Source: Lates calcarifer (Eukaryota; Chordata; Actinopteri; Centropomidae). Taken from it: 64,000 nucleotides of DNA. Made by a program: the position numbers and the translations under genes. The stretch lies in NCBI RefSeq assembly GCF_001640805.2, contig NC_066855.1:3623867-3687866 (forward strand), given 5' to 3'. Shown here piece after piece: positions 49,166 to 60,840 of the stretch. The notes under the pieces were generated by a model, which made no database searches, was not told the DNA's origin, and worked only from the letters and a program-made list of their open reading frames with translations. The first letter of the stretch is position 1. The number at the start of each line of letters is the position of its first letter.

Positions 49166-50696
49166 TTTTTTCAGCTCTCATGTAGCTTATTGAGGCATTA
49201 AGATTCTCAGGGGATTTAAAGATGTATGAGGTGATTTGTCTGACTTTTATTAATGTCTGTTGATCACCAAATTAAACAGATTAGATTAGATTACTGTAGC
49301 ACAGGCAGACTTTGAATAGAATGAGACTAATTAGAGAAGCGATTCAACAGAATTATCTGAAAGTGATAACATCACTGGGCAAACTATTACTGTTTTGTAA
49401 TTTGTCCATTTGGCCCATGAACAAAATGTGTTACAATGCTTAAATGTAATACAGGCTGAACAAGCTGTTTGTTAATCATGCTGATGCAGCACGCTGTTGC
49501 CAGTCTACTCCTACTTAAAGCACCTGCAAATTTCCTTCATCATTAGAAGGTGCCTCAATTATTTCGGTATTTCAGATTTAGAAAAGAGGCTTTTGTGCTT
49601 CAGATTGAGGCCTCATTACATCATACACTAGTGTTGTAAACGAACTCGTCTGTAGCTTAAAGGCTGGATCATCCTAACCCAAATTCTTCAGCAGACGTCT
49701 GACTCACATCCAATAAACAAACAGACTCTAACTACATTAGGAGTCTCGTTACTATGCATTTACCAGCACATATTTTTTTGCTGTTGTTTTGTTTTCCCAT
49801 GGTGTTATTTTTGTTTATTTATTTATTTCTGCTGCGTTGTATTGATAAGTCGAGGGAGAGTGCTTTTGAAGGATAGAGAAGAGATATGGGTCGAAACTTC
49901 CAGTGGGATCAGGGATTCTCCCTTTGATCCACAAGCTCATTAATTAACCATAAACAACATCAAGAACAAGAACAACAATTACAAGCCACCGACTCAGAGT
50001 CTCCTCTGTTCAGGGAGAAGATGCAGTAATAACCAGGAGAATATGAACCGATGTGCCTGTATAATGCCCCTTGTCTTTGCTGTGTAATGCACGTGAATGT
50101 GACCCCTGAAAAGGCGAAATCCTGCATAATGCATGCTATTCTTCTCAGAATAATGCAGGTGAATCTTCTTTGAAGTGTTTGCACATACTCTGAGCACAAA
50201 AGCCTTCCTGGGCCTTATTAAAATTTCTCTGACACAAATGATTTTTTTGTTTTGTAACTCTTCATGTAAGAATGTCTTCATCCAGATTGGGGAGGTAACA
50301 CGTTTTCTCTCATGCCTTGGGATGTAAGAGCAAAATGCTATTATGATTTCATTGTTTCAGTTACAATGTATGAGTATTTTATTCCTCACTGAATGAATCA
50401 TTGAAAACAGACAGCACAGTGCAATCGTCAAACCAGTATTAAAACTTAATGTCCTTGCTATGGAGCTTGAGGATGTGCATTTATGTTAAAATCATACAGC
50501 TTGTCTCTGCTACTTTCAGTATCGAGCATCTTACTACTGAAGCTCTGTGAAAGTCTGTTAAGTTGGCACAAAAGCAATTTATAGTAATGATGGTGGCAGA
50601 TTTACTCTTCAGAACTTCTAGTGATTTTGAGTCAATAGGTCCCTGATTTCAGTCAGAGGTAGACAAAAGAAGCTTCTAATACCTGGCTACAGACAG

Positions 50697-50840
50697 TTGT
50701 TGCTATCAGAGTCCATCCAACCCATTCTGAAAATCCTGAAAAGGGGCTTCTTAGGTATTCCTTTTATGACTATATACGTGCCCTGCCTTGAACTGGCGAT
50801 CTGTCTAGGATGTACCTCACCTTGCAGCTGGGATAGGTTT
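50697..50840 (+). repeat. LINE/SINE 3'-tail-like fragment
   Basis: TGAACTGGCGATCTGTCTAG then GATGTACCTCACCTTGCAGC then TGGGATAGGTTTAATCC matches the consensus tail 'ACTGGCGACCTGTCCAGGGTGTACC..GCTGGGATAGGC' that I know from fish retroposons. It is diverged and non-coding. A faint inverted tail word (CATCCATCCATTATTTACCC) is also present near 15958. Confidence 0.55.
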
Positions 50841-52569
50841 AATCCATTCCTTACACGTTTGCTTTTTAAGACCACCTTCTCACTTTTAATGCAGAGTATC
50901 ACTCTTAGTACAGTCTTTTTGCCTCATGGACACGTGAATACTTACACTTGCCATTTAATGCCATTTAATCCCCAACCTTCACACTGGGAATGTCCTGTCA
51001 GACTATATGAAAAATTTGGCTCTTGATAGTGAAAGTGACTACTTCCTGAATGTAAACCTAATCTTAATCTGTCCAAATACTTTTGGTATGTGTAGACTGG
51101 GAGAGCATGCACTAAGAGAGGGTTTTAGTTCTCTGAATGTTCATTCGCGTTGTGATGAAAATGCACCAAAATTAAAGCTGACAGACTCTACTTTAACACT
51201 GTCATCGCTGCAGCGTTTGAAAGTAATAATACCACATAACCCGAGCTCGCCATGTGATGCGACAGTGACAAAGAGCTACGTCTGTACCATGAGCCAGATT
51301 TAGCCTTTTCTATAAACTCCCATTTCTGCCTTTTCTATTGGTCCATCTGCTGCTCTCATGTGCTCACACTTAACTCATCATTCTGTATCTCTCTTTGTAT
51401 CGCTTTTCCACCTCAGTTCAGAGTGGACAGCACAGCTTGTGATGTCTATATCGGTCCTCTCTCACACTCTTTTTCTTCCTTTTTTTTTCCAGTTTCTCAG
51501 CCTTGTCTCTTCCTGTTTAGGAGCAGCTGTGCTGAAGTGAGTCAGAGACACAGATAGAGACACAAGCTGCATTTAGATTTACAAAGTAGCCCAGTATTGG
51601 ACCATATTCTGGTTGAGATCTCACCCAGTTTAAGATGTTTAAATGAACCTTTGATGCCCCTCGACGGGGTCTCTTCAGCCATGAATAAAAAAAGATGAAA
51701 GAATTTTCCTTTCAAGTCATGGTGCCCTGCCCACTATGAATGGTCGCAGCTGTAATATGAACACTAAAACTGCCTGCCATTAAGTTTTATGTAACATCAC
51801 AGCATGTGATAACACATCCTGGTGAACATTTAATTTTTAAAGAAATTTTAACAGTTAAATTGGAAATGAGAAAAGCTCCCAAGATTTCACTTGAGGGACC
51901 GTTACTCAAAATACTTTCAAAGAAGAATTTTCATTAGAAAGAATTAAATTTGACTTTTGGACTAAATCTGGAGGAGTATGTGAAGTGATTTAAGGACTGA
52001 TAGACTGTATAAACCAGAATAGATGGTGCTCATGTCTGACTGTAATTTAGACGTTTCATGACCTGTTAGCTTTAGTAGTGTTTATATACTGATATGCAGA
52101 TTGTAAACACTGACACAATAAAATCAGTATGAAGTGTGCCAGTGTCTGTAGTTGAGTCACTAAATCTGATGTGAGTCCTGATTTTCCTACAACTGAACTG
52201 CACTAAATTAAAAAAAACATACAAATGCTGGCAGAAGGTCCAAGGAAAAGAAGCTGTTTTTAGACTGTGGGTTAGTTTCCAGTGCTGTCCCTGCTTCTGT
52301 ATCTTCTTCAATGAACCAAACATTCATCTCATGTTGCCGCTCAACTTTACATCCCTCCACTCTGCTAGAAAACCCCTTCAAATCAAGTCCAGGCAAGGGT
52401 CCCATGATGCATGTCTCCCAGTCTAGGATCATAGCAGCTAATAAAAACAGATTTATTTATTAAAAACACAATTACATGCTAAAATGGGAGGCAGCAATGA
52501 TGCATCAGAGTTACTGGTTAAAGGTCAAAGATTCACCTAAGCTTGTATGAATATACCTGGTCTGTTCTT

Positions 52570-52618
<49 letters not shown>
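52570..52618. repeat. (AT)n palindrome
   Basis: Two AT arrays of about 24 nt each meeting at a central TATTATA, forming a near-perfect palindrome of 49 nt that could extrude as a cruciform. Such tracts are fragile and often mis-assembled. Confidence 0.95.
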
Positions 52619-55600
52619 CTTACATCGGGCCAAAACCGAGTAACTTGAGCGCTTAAATCACAGAAAGACTTAACTGTGCAAGTAAAGGTTGCGGATATAT
52701 TTGACCCCAAGTGCTGGTTTCAGACCTCGTCTCTGTCCTTTTCTTGCCCCTTGTCCGTCTAACATGGTTTGATATTCTTTCCCTCCTCCTGACCTCATTT
52801 TGCTCCACCCCTCTCATCCTATGTGTCCAGTCGAATTAAGGTTATTGGGTTTCAGAGAGGCTATACCACTGCTTCCCTTTCACTCTTTTACTTTCTCTAT
52901 CTCTCTCTTTTTTTTTTTTGGAGGGGTGGGGGGCGGGTGTTCCAGCTCAGCCAGGGCTTTCTTAGCCTCTTTATTCAGGCCAGCTCAGCTTGGTGCGGCT
53001 CAGATCAGATCATACACTGAGGGAGAGAGGAGGAAAAGGCACAAAGAGATCCTGCAAAGATGGGCGAGGAGAGCAGAGGAGGATGATAAGGCGTTTGTTG
53101 TGAAGGAGGAGATTGTGTGTGTCTTTGTGTGTGCTTTTGAACAGCGTGGCAGAGAGTGTGTATGTTAGGGAGCGTGCGGTCAGCATCACTTGGGTGGCAG
53201 TTAGCTGTGATGACTCCAGCAGCGCCGACAGTTGCATCACACTAAACCAGCCCTGCAGCAGAGACAAGTGTCTGATAGCAAACAACAATTTGCATCACTG
53301 CTCTGTTGGTCTCATTTTCACCCACAACAGGTCATAAAACCTCACCTTATATTAAATACATTCACTCTAAAAATGTGACAGATTACATAACTCTGGCAAG
53401 AGCTGAGCCTCTTTCTTACATTTCTCACATTTGTTTTTCATGCCCTACATAAAACATGAATGACTCTTAAAAGAAGGCAATGAAGCTGTTGTTGTTTTGG
53501 GTGAAATTGAGATTTTTTCCACAATATGAGATTTGTTCAAGTGGTCCTGACAGACTCTGCTGTTTTTGTAATACACTAAAGTATACATCACTTTTTATTT
53601 ACTTTTTAAGCTGCGCAGTTCCCCTCTGCAGTGCTAGAAGAAATAAATGGTACCAATTTATCTTTGTTACATAGAGAATAACCAACATAGATGGTAATGT
53701 TTACTGCCAAGCACACAGTATACAGTGCATTTGTCATTATTAATCACATTGGGAGAGGATGTTGTTAAAAATGGGGTCAGATCATGGTTATTTTTTTCCT
53801 TTCACGGTTCAGTTTCAGCCCTCTTGCTCTCATTTAGTTTAATACTGTGAAGAGTACAAATTATATCCATACCATAGAAAATGAAATATACTAAGAGAAA
53901 CGTGTTCAGCCCTGAAAAAACATTGACACGAGTTACACGGTGATTCTGGCTTGTTCCGCTAATTAAATCAGGATAAGTGACTTTAATTTGTTGTATTACA
54001 AAATTAGCATTAAAGGAAGTAATGATATCTTTTATAGTTTTTGCTGGGTCTCTTTTTAAAAAAATTGATTTCAGCATCTGGCTTTCACCACACAGGATCC
54101 AGTAAATGAACAAATGCCTTGTTTGCCTTCCTCATAAAACCTTTGGAAAGGTGACTTTTTTAAAAGATATCTTAGGACCTGCATTGCTTACATCGTGTTA
54201 GCTAGCTAGCTTACTGCCACCAACTGTCCATCAGTGGAATAACATTGAATTGCCTTTAAACCTTTCATACACAGACATTCCTTAAACTGGGTTTGATGAG
54301 TTAAGCTGGTTTAGAGTTAGAACACTTGAGAAGATGTAATGATAAACCCATGTCAAGGACACTGTACCTCTGTAAAGAGATGGCAGTATTTAACCGTCCT
54401 TTACTTCTGTTTCCAAGCACTGAGCTGGGAAGAACGCACAATTTGCCGGGACTGCAAAGAGACTGCTGTGATTTGTAAACAAGTTGCTAAATTTGCTCGC
54501 TCCAGCTCCTCAGGCAGAACATCACAGCACATCCTGGTCACTTCTGTCCTGAGCTTTGATCGTGGGGATGGCCTTGGGAAGCTTCCTGCCTGAGCCACAC
54601 AGCCGCCATGGCTTCAAGGCTGCGGGTAGGCTGTGGCCTAAAGCAGACAACAGCAGCTGACTGTTTGAGCTGTCAGGTTTATTCTGATGTTTTTATGGTT
54701 TTTACACTGCAAGCTTTTCAACTTGAAAACTGCACTGGCTTGAAGGAAACTGTCCGAAGTTACCGTACTGTTGAGGTTGTGAGTGTCCTGTACGCTCAGG
54801 CATGTAACACACTCACATGTTAAACAATGCACTGCTCTTCTCTCCTTTAGAATCGATATCATCTCCCTAGCTTGTTCATTAATTTAGTTTGGATGCCATG
54901 TTCCTTGGATCCCATTTATGTCATTGTTTGCAGTGTATTTATTGTCTTTGACGTTTAAATTATTTGTGTAATTAAACTAAAACCTAACTGGTTCTGACTG
55001 CACCCTTTAGCCCTCTAAACCTCCCTGTAGCCACTTTGTTCTGGACTCATCTCTATATTTCTCATTTATTTTACTATGTCGAAGAGAATTCTGCAGCCAC
55101 TAATTAGCCCTCGTCCTGCAGATATCTATTTTATTTATTTTATTTGAGTGGCCTTCAGATGAGAAAGGTGAACGTTGAAACCTGGTTGTGTATCTTAACA
55201 ACCCCCTGTTAATAACAGCGGAGAGGATTAACTTCACCGTTTAAACAAAATTGGCAGCACTAGCACGTAGCCACATGGCTGGCACCTAATATAGACCGCC
55301 ACTTTCACGTAAAGCAAAACGCACATGTGCACTCACATACACATACTATACTGTAACATGCAGACACACACACATGCACCGCCAGAGAATGACAAACTGA
55401 TTAGCTCCCACTCACTGAGAATTAATTGGGTCTCTTCACGCTTAAAATTAATTCCCTCTTTTATAATGTCCTATTTAAGAGTTGTGGCGGCTAAATAAAT
55501 GAATGATGAATTGCTGGCGCGTTGAGGACAGTCAGTGTTTTAGGGTGTAACCACTTCCTGTTCCCGAGTGGAGAATGCCAGGAGGTGATATGCCTAAAAT

Positions 55601-56512
55601 ATGGACCTAAAACTCCACTTAAAAGTGTGTGTTCGGGTGTCCTTTCTCAGTTTTTTTAAACAAACGTCGGGGTTCTTCCAGGATGCAGACAGAAACATTA
55701 AGACGTCAGGTCTGGGGATTAATTTTTGAGCTGGAGTCGGCCATGTTTTATGTTCACAGATTACCATCAGTCGTACTTTATTGCTTTGTGGCCCTATCTG
55801 ATCCAGAGATTTCTCACGTCTCTGTTGTTTAGAGTCACACAGGTATTGACTGAGCTTGCCGATAAATCAGTTTTATTCAGTTAAAATAAAAAGTCGAAAG
55901 ACTGGGGATCAACTGAGCCCAACTGGTTGGATGCAGTTCGATTCCCATGGTCTCAGTTGAACAGTAGCCAGATTTCTGAAGCATAGTTGTCAAAGTAAAA
56001 TAAAGTCTTGTTGTTTTCCATTATTTCTCTCCCTTAAGTAAAAGATACTTGATGCTGGGTTTTTTTTTTTCTTCTCTTTTTTCAATAACTGTGAAAATGA
56101 TTATTGCTCAAATTAGCTGCAAGGGACTGACGGCCTTCCAAAACTAGTTTATTTTATACTTTGGATGATTTACCGCCTTTAGAGCTCAGGTTGTGTTTGA
56201 CAGCAGAGAGATTTAACAGCCTACCCGAGGAGACGCAAGTTGTTATTCATTTCATAACTTCGGAACTGCAGTTAAACAGTAGCATTGAGAAACAAAGACA
56301 CACAAATCAAAGAAGAGTCTCCTCTGTGAAACTTCTTCATTGAAGCAGCTGATTGCAGGAGCATCCATTTAAAAGTCTTATAATGAAGACTGAATTGTTA
56401 TCATTATTTGTGCTATGATTAGTTTTATTTATTGTGTACGATAGTTGTGTAATCTGTCAAATCGGGTGAAGTCTTTATTGTGCTGCTCAGATTCTGCCTG
56501 ATTAACACACAA

Positions 56513-56853
56513 TACACTGATCAGCCACAACATCAAAACCACTCACAGGAGAAGTGAATAACATCACAACACAATGTTCTGCTGTGAAACCTTGAGTCCT
56601 TCATTCATCTGGATGATACTTTGACATGTACCACCCACCTAAACATTGTTGTAGACCAAGCACACACCCCCCAGGGCAACAACACTCCCCAATGGCAGGG
56701 GCCTCCTCCAGCAGGACCGTGCTCCCACCACACCACAAAAAACTGCTCAGAGGAACATGACAAAGAGTCCAAGGTGTTGACCTGGCCTCCAAACTCCCCA
56801 GATCCCAGTCTGATCCTGCACGACAGAAACCTACACAACGTTAGGAAGGTCCA
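56513..56853 (+). mobile_element. Internally deleted Tc1-like transposon
   Basis: Starts with the terminal repeat TACACTGATCAGCCACAACA then TCAAAACCACTCACAGGAG and GAAGTGAATAACATC, typical of one abundant fish Tc1-like family. The sequence then jumps to the 3' half of the transposase: + strand frames give HLNIVVDQ and HDKESKVLTWPPNSPDPS, which contains part of the DDE catalytic-core region. It ends at ACCTACACAACGTTAGGAAG, where a full element would continue into the right terminal repeat; that repeat is absent. About 340 bp remain of an expected 1.3 kb, with stops and frameshifts, so it is non-functional. Confidence 0.8.
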
Positions 56854-57521
56854 CCGCACTGCACCTTTTACTAGACAATGGCAGTGAAGCATTGTCATCC
56901 CAAGAGACCATGCAAGCAACACTTAGCATCTCAACCTAAATTAATGATGAAGTTGGCAGCGTGATCTCAGGTGATTTTCCTGATCACATTTTAAGCCAAA
57001 CACGCAGCACATTTCCTGATGTGTGTGATCTATGCACATATAGGCAGCCTTGCCTTTGTGCTGGTAAATACTGCATTTGAGAGCAGACTTCTCTGTAGAC
57101 TCTCCTGCTGTCAGGGCCCTCTTTATACTGAATACCTTGCCTGAGGAGCTTCAGCTGCTTAATTTAGCATTGTCTTAGTTTTTTTATGTGTCACATTTGT
57201 TCTTGTTTAAATGTCCATATTTACTGACAGTTTTTATTTGTGTTTCCAAATGATGTTCTCAGATCTCTGAATCACATTGCTCTTTAAAATTTCACTGCTT
57301 GACCCAATCAAAGGCATTCAAATTTGAGACCCAGAGGCAGTCTGCTCCTGAGGTGGGGACTGTAGCCTTGCTTTCTGTGTTTTTGAAATAGGGGTTGGAA
57401 TAGGGTTGTCATGGCAACTGAAGGCTTGAAACTATTTTAATGCCGCTGCCAAAAACTGAATTCTGTTAATTGTCTGTAATTTTGAAAATGTTTGTCTCCC
57501 TAAAATCCCACAGCAGCATGA

Positions 57522-57535
57522 CCTCTAGAGGGCAG
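57522..57535 (+). promoter_or_regulatory. CTCF-like motif
   Basis: CCTCTAGAGGGCAG matches the CTCF core consensus CCASYAGRKGGCRS at 13 of 14 positions. Similar but weaker words are at 28025-28038 (CCCATAGATGGCAG) and 43080-43092 (CAGGGGGCAC core). Motif matches alone are frequent by chance, so occupancy is unproven. Confidence 0.3.
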
Positions 57536-58763
57536 CAGTGTGTGGCTGGGTCATACAAGGATTGATGGACAGAGCTGCATTTTGCTCCCTGCAGTGACTA
57601 TAGTTCACCTTCAGTGATGGGTTCATGGTTTTTTCTTCTATTTCATAATACAGCAATGTTTATATATCCATATTACAGTTTTTCATAGCTGTGATTTTTC
57701 CTCCTTTCCATACTGGCAAAGAGACCCCCTCTGTTTATCATTCCAGTGTAAATGATGGGGACAAAATCCACAGTCCATTGACTGTGAAAAAAATGTCATC
57801 TGCTCTAGTTTTATTATTTTTACCACCGCAGTGTGTTAATTCCTCCACTGCAGCTGCAGGAAATGCTGTCTAGGGAAACACAAAGAGCTTTAACATTAGA
57901 ACTGCATCAGGAAGGGACCATTAGCAAAAAAAACTGCCAGGTAGTCAGCTGAGACTTGTGGGAGTTGCGGCTCCCAGACAACAAACAGTGATGAAGACAG
58001 ACTTTAAAGAATGTGAACCTGCCTTTAACAAGGTGAATAAACAGGAACCAGGGGTAAAATGACCTGGAACTCCCTCAGAGGGTCAAATAACAGATACATA
58101 AGAAAAAACAGAAATATAGAGCTAAAGATTAAAAGCGCCACACAAGTGTCGTCACAGTGTCACCCAAATGGTCATCTGTCATGTTGGCGCAGGTGCTGGC
58201 TTCCCCGTCATCACATGCACACTCGCTCTAAAGCTAAAGCTGTGTCACTGTATAATTGGATAAGTAGGTTTTTGTTGTTGTGCTTTCACTGCAGCCTTTG
58301 TTTGAAGTAAACCATGCACATTCTGTTCTGGTGCTTGACCTTTTTTTCAGTTTGGTGCAGTCGTAATATTAAACTTTAGATATAAACAGGTATCATTTTA
58401 TTTGACACAAAAAGGTATTCAGTGAACTCTGCTTCAAGTGTTTGATACATCAAGTTTATTGTGATCATTATCATTGTTGTTGTTGTTATTACATAAGAGG
58501 CCTCTCCTCCTCCTTTGTGTCAGCGTGTGGGCTCTTAAATGGGATGTGAATAAGTTAATGTTTGAAGGTCGGTGTTGGAGCAGCAGCGGCAGCTCCGGCT
58601 CACCTGTCAGCCGGCAACGGCGCTCTGCTGGAGCGGCTGTGACAGCAGGTGTCCTCCATACAGCACAGTGTGTGTCACAGCTGTCAGTCTCCTGACAGAG
58701 ACCTGTCCACACTGTCCAGCCTGGTTAGGCAGACAGGCTGGGGAAACACACAAACACAGCACG

Positions 58764-58844
58764 CACACACACACACACACACACATGGAATAGGTTGACC
58801 ATATTTCGCAGGAGCACACACATACACACACACACACACACACA
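58764..58844 (+). repeat. Two (AC)n microsatellites
   Basis: AC arrays at about 58764-58784 and 58815-58844, separated by GGAATAGGTTGACC and a short unique stretch. They lie 490 bp upstream of exon e on the same strand as the CA array after it, and are therefore also complementary to the (GT)20 before exon e. Confidence 0.9.
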
Positions 58845-58951
58845 GATGTGAATAACACCACGTCAAGGTTAGTTAGAGCTGAAGACAATTGATTAGCAGT
58901 CTGGCAGGAGTCTGACTGTTTAGGATATGAACTGGTTTCACCCCCTTCGCG

Positions 58952-58983
<32 letters not shown>

Positions 58984-59275
58984 ATGTCTCTCTCTACTCT
59001 CTCCCTCCATCTCTGCCATCTCTGTCAGGGGTTTGACTGTTTCCCAGAATCTGTCCTGCTGTCAGCATCTATTACATCTCACCTGGAGTGCTTCTGCCTT
59101 TTGTGTGTTAAACAGAAACTGAGAATCATATTTTTGAATGCGCTAATACAATACATAATGAGTTTACATGATTTTCTATTGTCTGTTTTTTACCTAATTG
59201 TGTGTTGTTGTATAATAATTTGTATAATAATTTTCTACAACATGATAAACTGAAGTGCTTTTCGTGTGTGTATTG

Positions 59276-59280
<5 letters not shown>

Positions 59281-59320
<40 letters not shown>
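59281..59320 (+). repeat. (GT)20 immediately upstream of exon e
   Basis: Perfect 40-nt array; only ATACGCTGCAG separates it from exon e. It occupies the position where the polypyrimidine tract and probably the branch region should be, so the acceptor looks weak. UG repeats at this position are known TDP-43/CELF sites. It is fully complementary to (AC)21 at 59456. Confidence 0.98.
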
Positions 59321-59323
<3 letters not shown>

Positions 59324-59331
59324 CGCTGCAG

Positions 59332-59448
59332 GTGGCTGAGATGCACGGTGAGCTGATAGAGTTTAATGAGCGCCTGTACCGTTCCCTAATGGCCAAAGAC
59401 CACCTCATTGTCCAGATGAGACAGGAACTCATTGACCTGAGAGGACCG
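59332..59448 (+). CDS. snx29: snx29 exon e: conserved helix before the PX domain
   Basis: Internal exon of sorting nexin 29, 117 nt (39 codons), phase 0 on both sides. It reads VAEMHGELIEFNERLYRS, then LMAKDHLIVQMRQELID, then LRGP. This is nearly identical to the vertebrate protein and is a charged helix, probably the last coiled-coil segment before the PX domain. The acceptor is GCTGCAG at 59325-59331 and the donor is GTGAGT at 59449. Skipping would remove 39 residues without a frameshift. The exon sits between a perfect (GT)20 and a perfect (AC)21 that are complementary in RNA, an unusual context covered in the findings. Confidence 0.97.
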
Positions 59449-59454
59449 GTGAGT

Positions 59455-59455
<1 letters not shown>

Positions 59456-59497
<42 letters not shown>
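59456..59497 (+). repeat. (AC)21 immediately downstream of exon e
   Basis: Perfect 42-nt array starting 7 nt after the exon, directly behind the donor GTGAGTG. CA repeats in this position are known hnRNP L targets. It is complementary to the (GT)20 upstream of the exon. Confidence 0.98.
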
Positions 59498-59499
<2 letters not shown>

Positions 59500-59952
59500 A
59501 TGTCCCCTCTCATCTTATTTCTCTGCAGGCTTTTTGTTTTTTTGCCTCCCCTCTCTGCCACCCTGCCATTTTCTCCACTCTCCTCCCAGTGATTTTGTTT
59601 GATTTTAATCTCCACTTCACCCTGTTTGTTTTTGCACTGGTGCTCTGCTCCTTTGTCTCTCCAGTCAATGGCTGCCAATAACGGTTAACTGCATTTTTCT
59701 TGTAGCTAATTGTGACGCTTCTACAGTGCTGCTCCCAGTGATAATCTGTCAGTCAAACAGTGGGCTCACATTTCTCTCGCTCTCTGTTAATGAAGTTTGA
59801 TTTTCTGTTGATGCTAATGCTAACTATCCGTTTCCTCTGTTAAAGGGTATTTCAGGCTTTTTCTACTTTTTCTCAGCACTTTCTAAGTTGTCCTCCACAA
59901 TAACAACAGTATGCCAACATCAGGTCGTGCTCAGGAGAGCTTGAAGCATTCT

Positions 59953-59954
<2 letters not shown>

Positions 59955-59998
<44 letters not shown>
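59955..59998 (+). repeat. (AC)22 microsatellite
   Basis: Perfect AC array. It can pair with the (TG)20 at 60111 (loop of 112 nt) or compete with the array at 59456 for the (GT)20 at 59281. Confidence 0.97.
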
Positions 59999-60002
<4 letters not shown>

Positions 60003-60107
60003 TCCACGGTGTGAGTTGATACAATGGCAGTGATGGGAGCCCCAGGCTGAAGATAGGACCTCTTATCCCTCAGCTTCAGCCCTGCTCTGCTGGACCGCTC
60101 ACTGCGT

Positions 60108-60110
<3 letters not shown>

Positions 60111-60150
<40 letters not shown>
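60111..60150 (+). repeat. (TG)20 microsatellite
   Basis: Perfect TG array followed by TCCATCCATC. It is the inverted partner of (AC)22 at 59955 and could also pair with (AC)21 at 59456. Confidence 0.97.
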
Positions 60151-60153
<3 letters not shown>

Positions 60154-60840
60154 ATCCATCTCTGGCTCCTGATTGCTGCATGATTCCAGCTACCAAGAGC
60201 TGCTGCAGATGACCAAACCCTGGTCACTTTCTCCCTGCCTCTATACCTCAGTGTCTCTCTCGCTTTCTCTGTCTCTCTCCGCCTCCCTCCTCTGTTCCTT
60301 TCTGTTTGTGTGTCTGTTTGTCCGAGACTCTTGGAGGGTTTGATCAAAGCCTGGAGGCTGGAGAACCCACTGAAGGGGCTTTTGGTGACAGTGTTTTTAG
60401 CCCAGGTTTGGATAGTCTCTCTGGGAGAACTGAGAAGCTGACAGGCCTGCTCTGGATGAGAGAGATGGAGGGAAGACGGACGCACACAGACACACATTCA
60501 TCCAGAAGGCTAACATCTGGGCCTGGTCATGTGGTTCCTCAGGGGACCTGGAAGCATGCAAAGAGTGAAACAAATCCCAGGCTTGATGAACTTTCTCTCT
60601 CTCTCACACACACACACACAGTGTCAGATTAGGATAACCACTGCCACCCGACAGCAGTTAACACTAATCAGCAATATTAGGGATCACACACACATAACAC
60701 ATATGTGCATAGCAAGGCATTCCAGATGTGTACTACAGCTGAGTAAACAGTAAATTGCCCCCAATCTTTTTTTTGCACCCTCTACAGTCCTGTTAGATGA
60801 GCTCATGACACCACCTGTCACGTTTCAGTTTATCAGTTTA

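Larger units (their letters stand above)
44611..59331 (+). other. snx29: snx29 intron d-e (14.7 kb)
   Basis: GT-AG phase 0 intron. Listed contents: foldback element copy 2 (44690), dispersed family copy 3 (47103), tRNA SINE (48981), LINE-like tail (50697), AT palindrome (52570), Tc1-like relic (56513), a CTCF-like motif (57522) and CA/TG arrays near its end. In 45130-47100, 47470-48975, 49170-50690, 50850-52560, 52625-56500 and 56860-58760 I see no gene or RNA, only short open frames without recognisable domains and small low-complexity runs such as a (TC)n stretch near 58964-58990, just downstream. Confidence 0.85.

Noticed and set aside
58607..58888. Cys/Val-rich open frames on the minus strand near 58.7 kb
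   Set aside because: Generated by (AC)n microsatellites.
60099..60497. 132-codon minus-strand open frame upstream of the (TG)20 array
   Set aside because: Ends in a His-Thr repeat, has no domain, and lies wholly within the intron between exons e and f.
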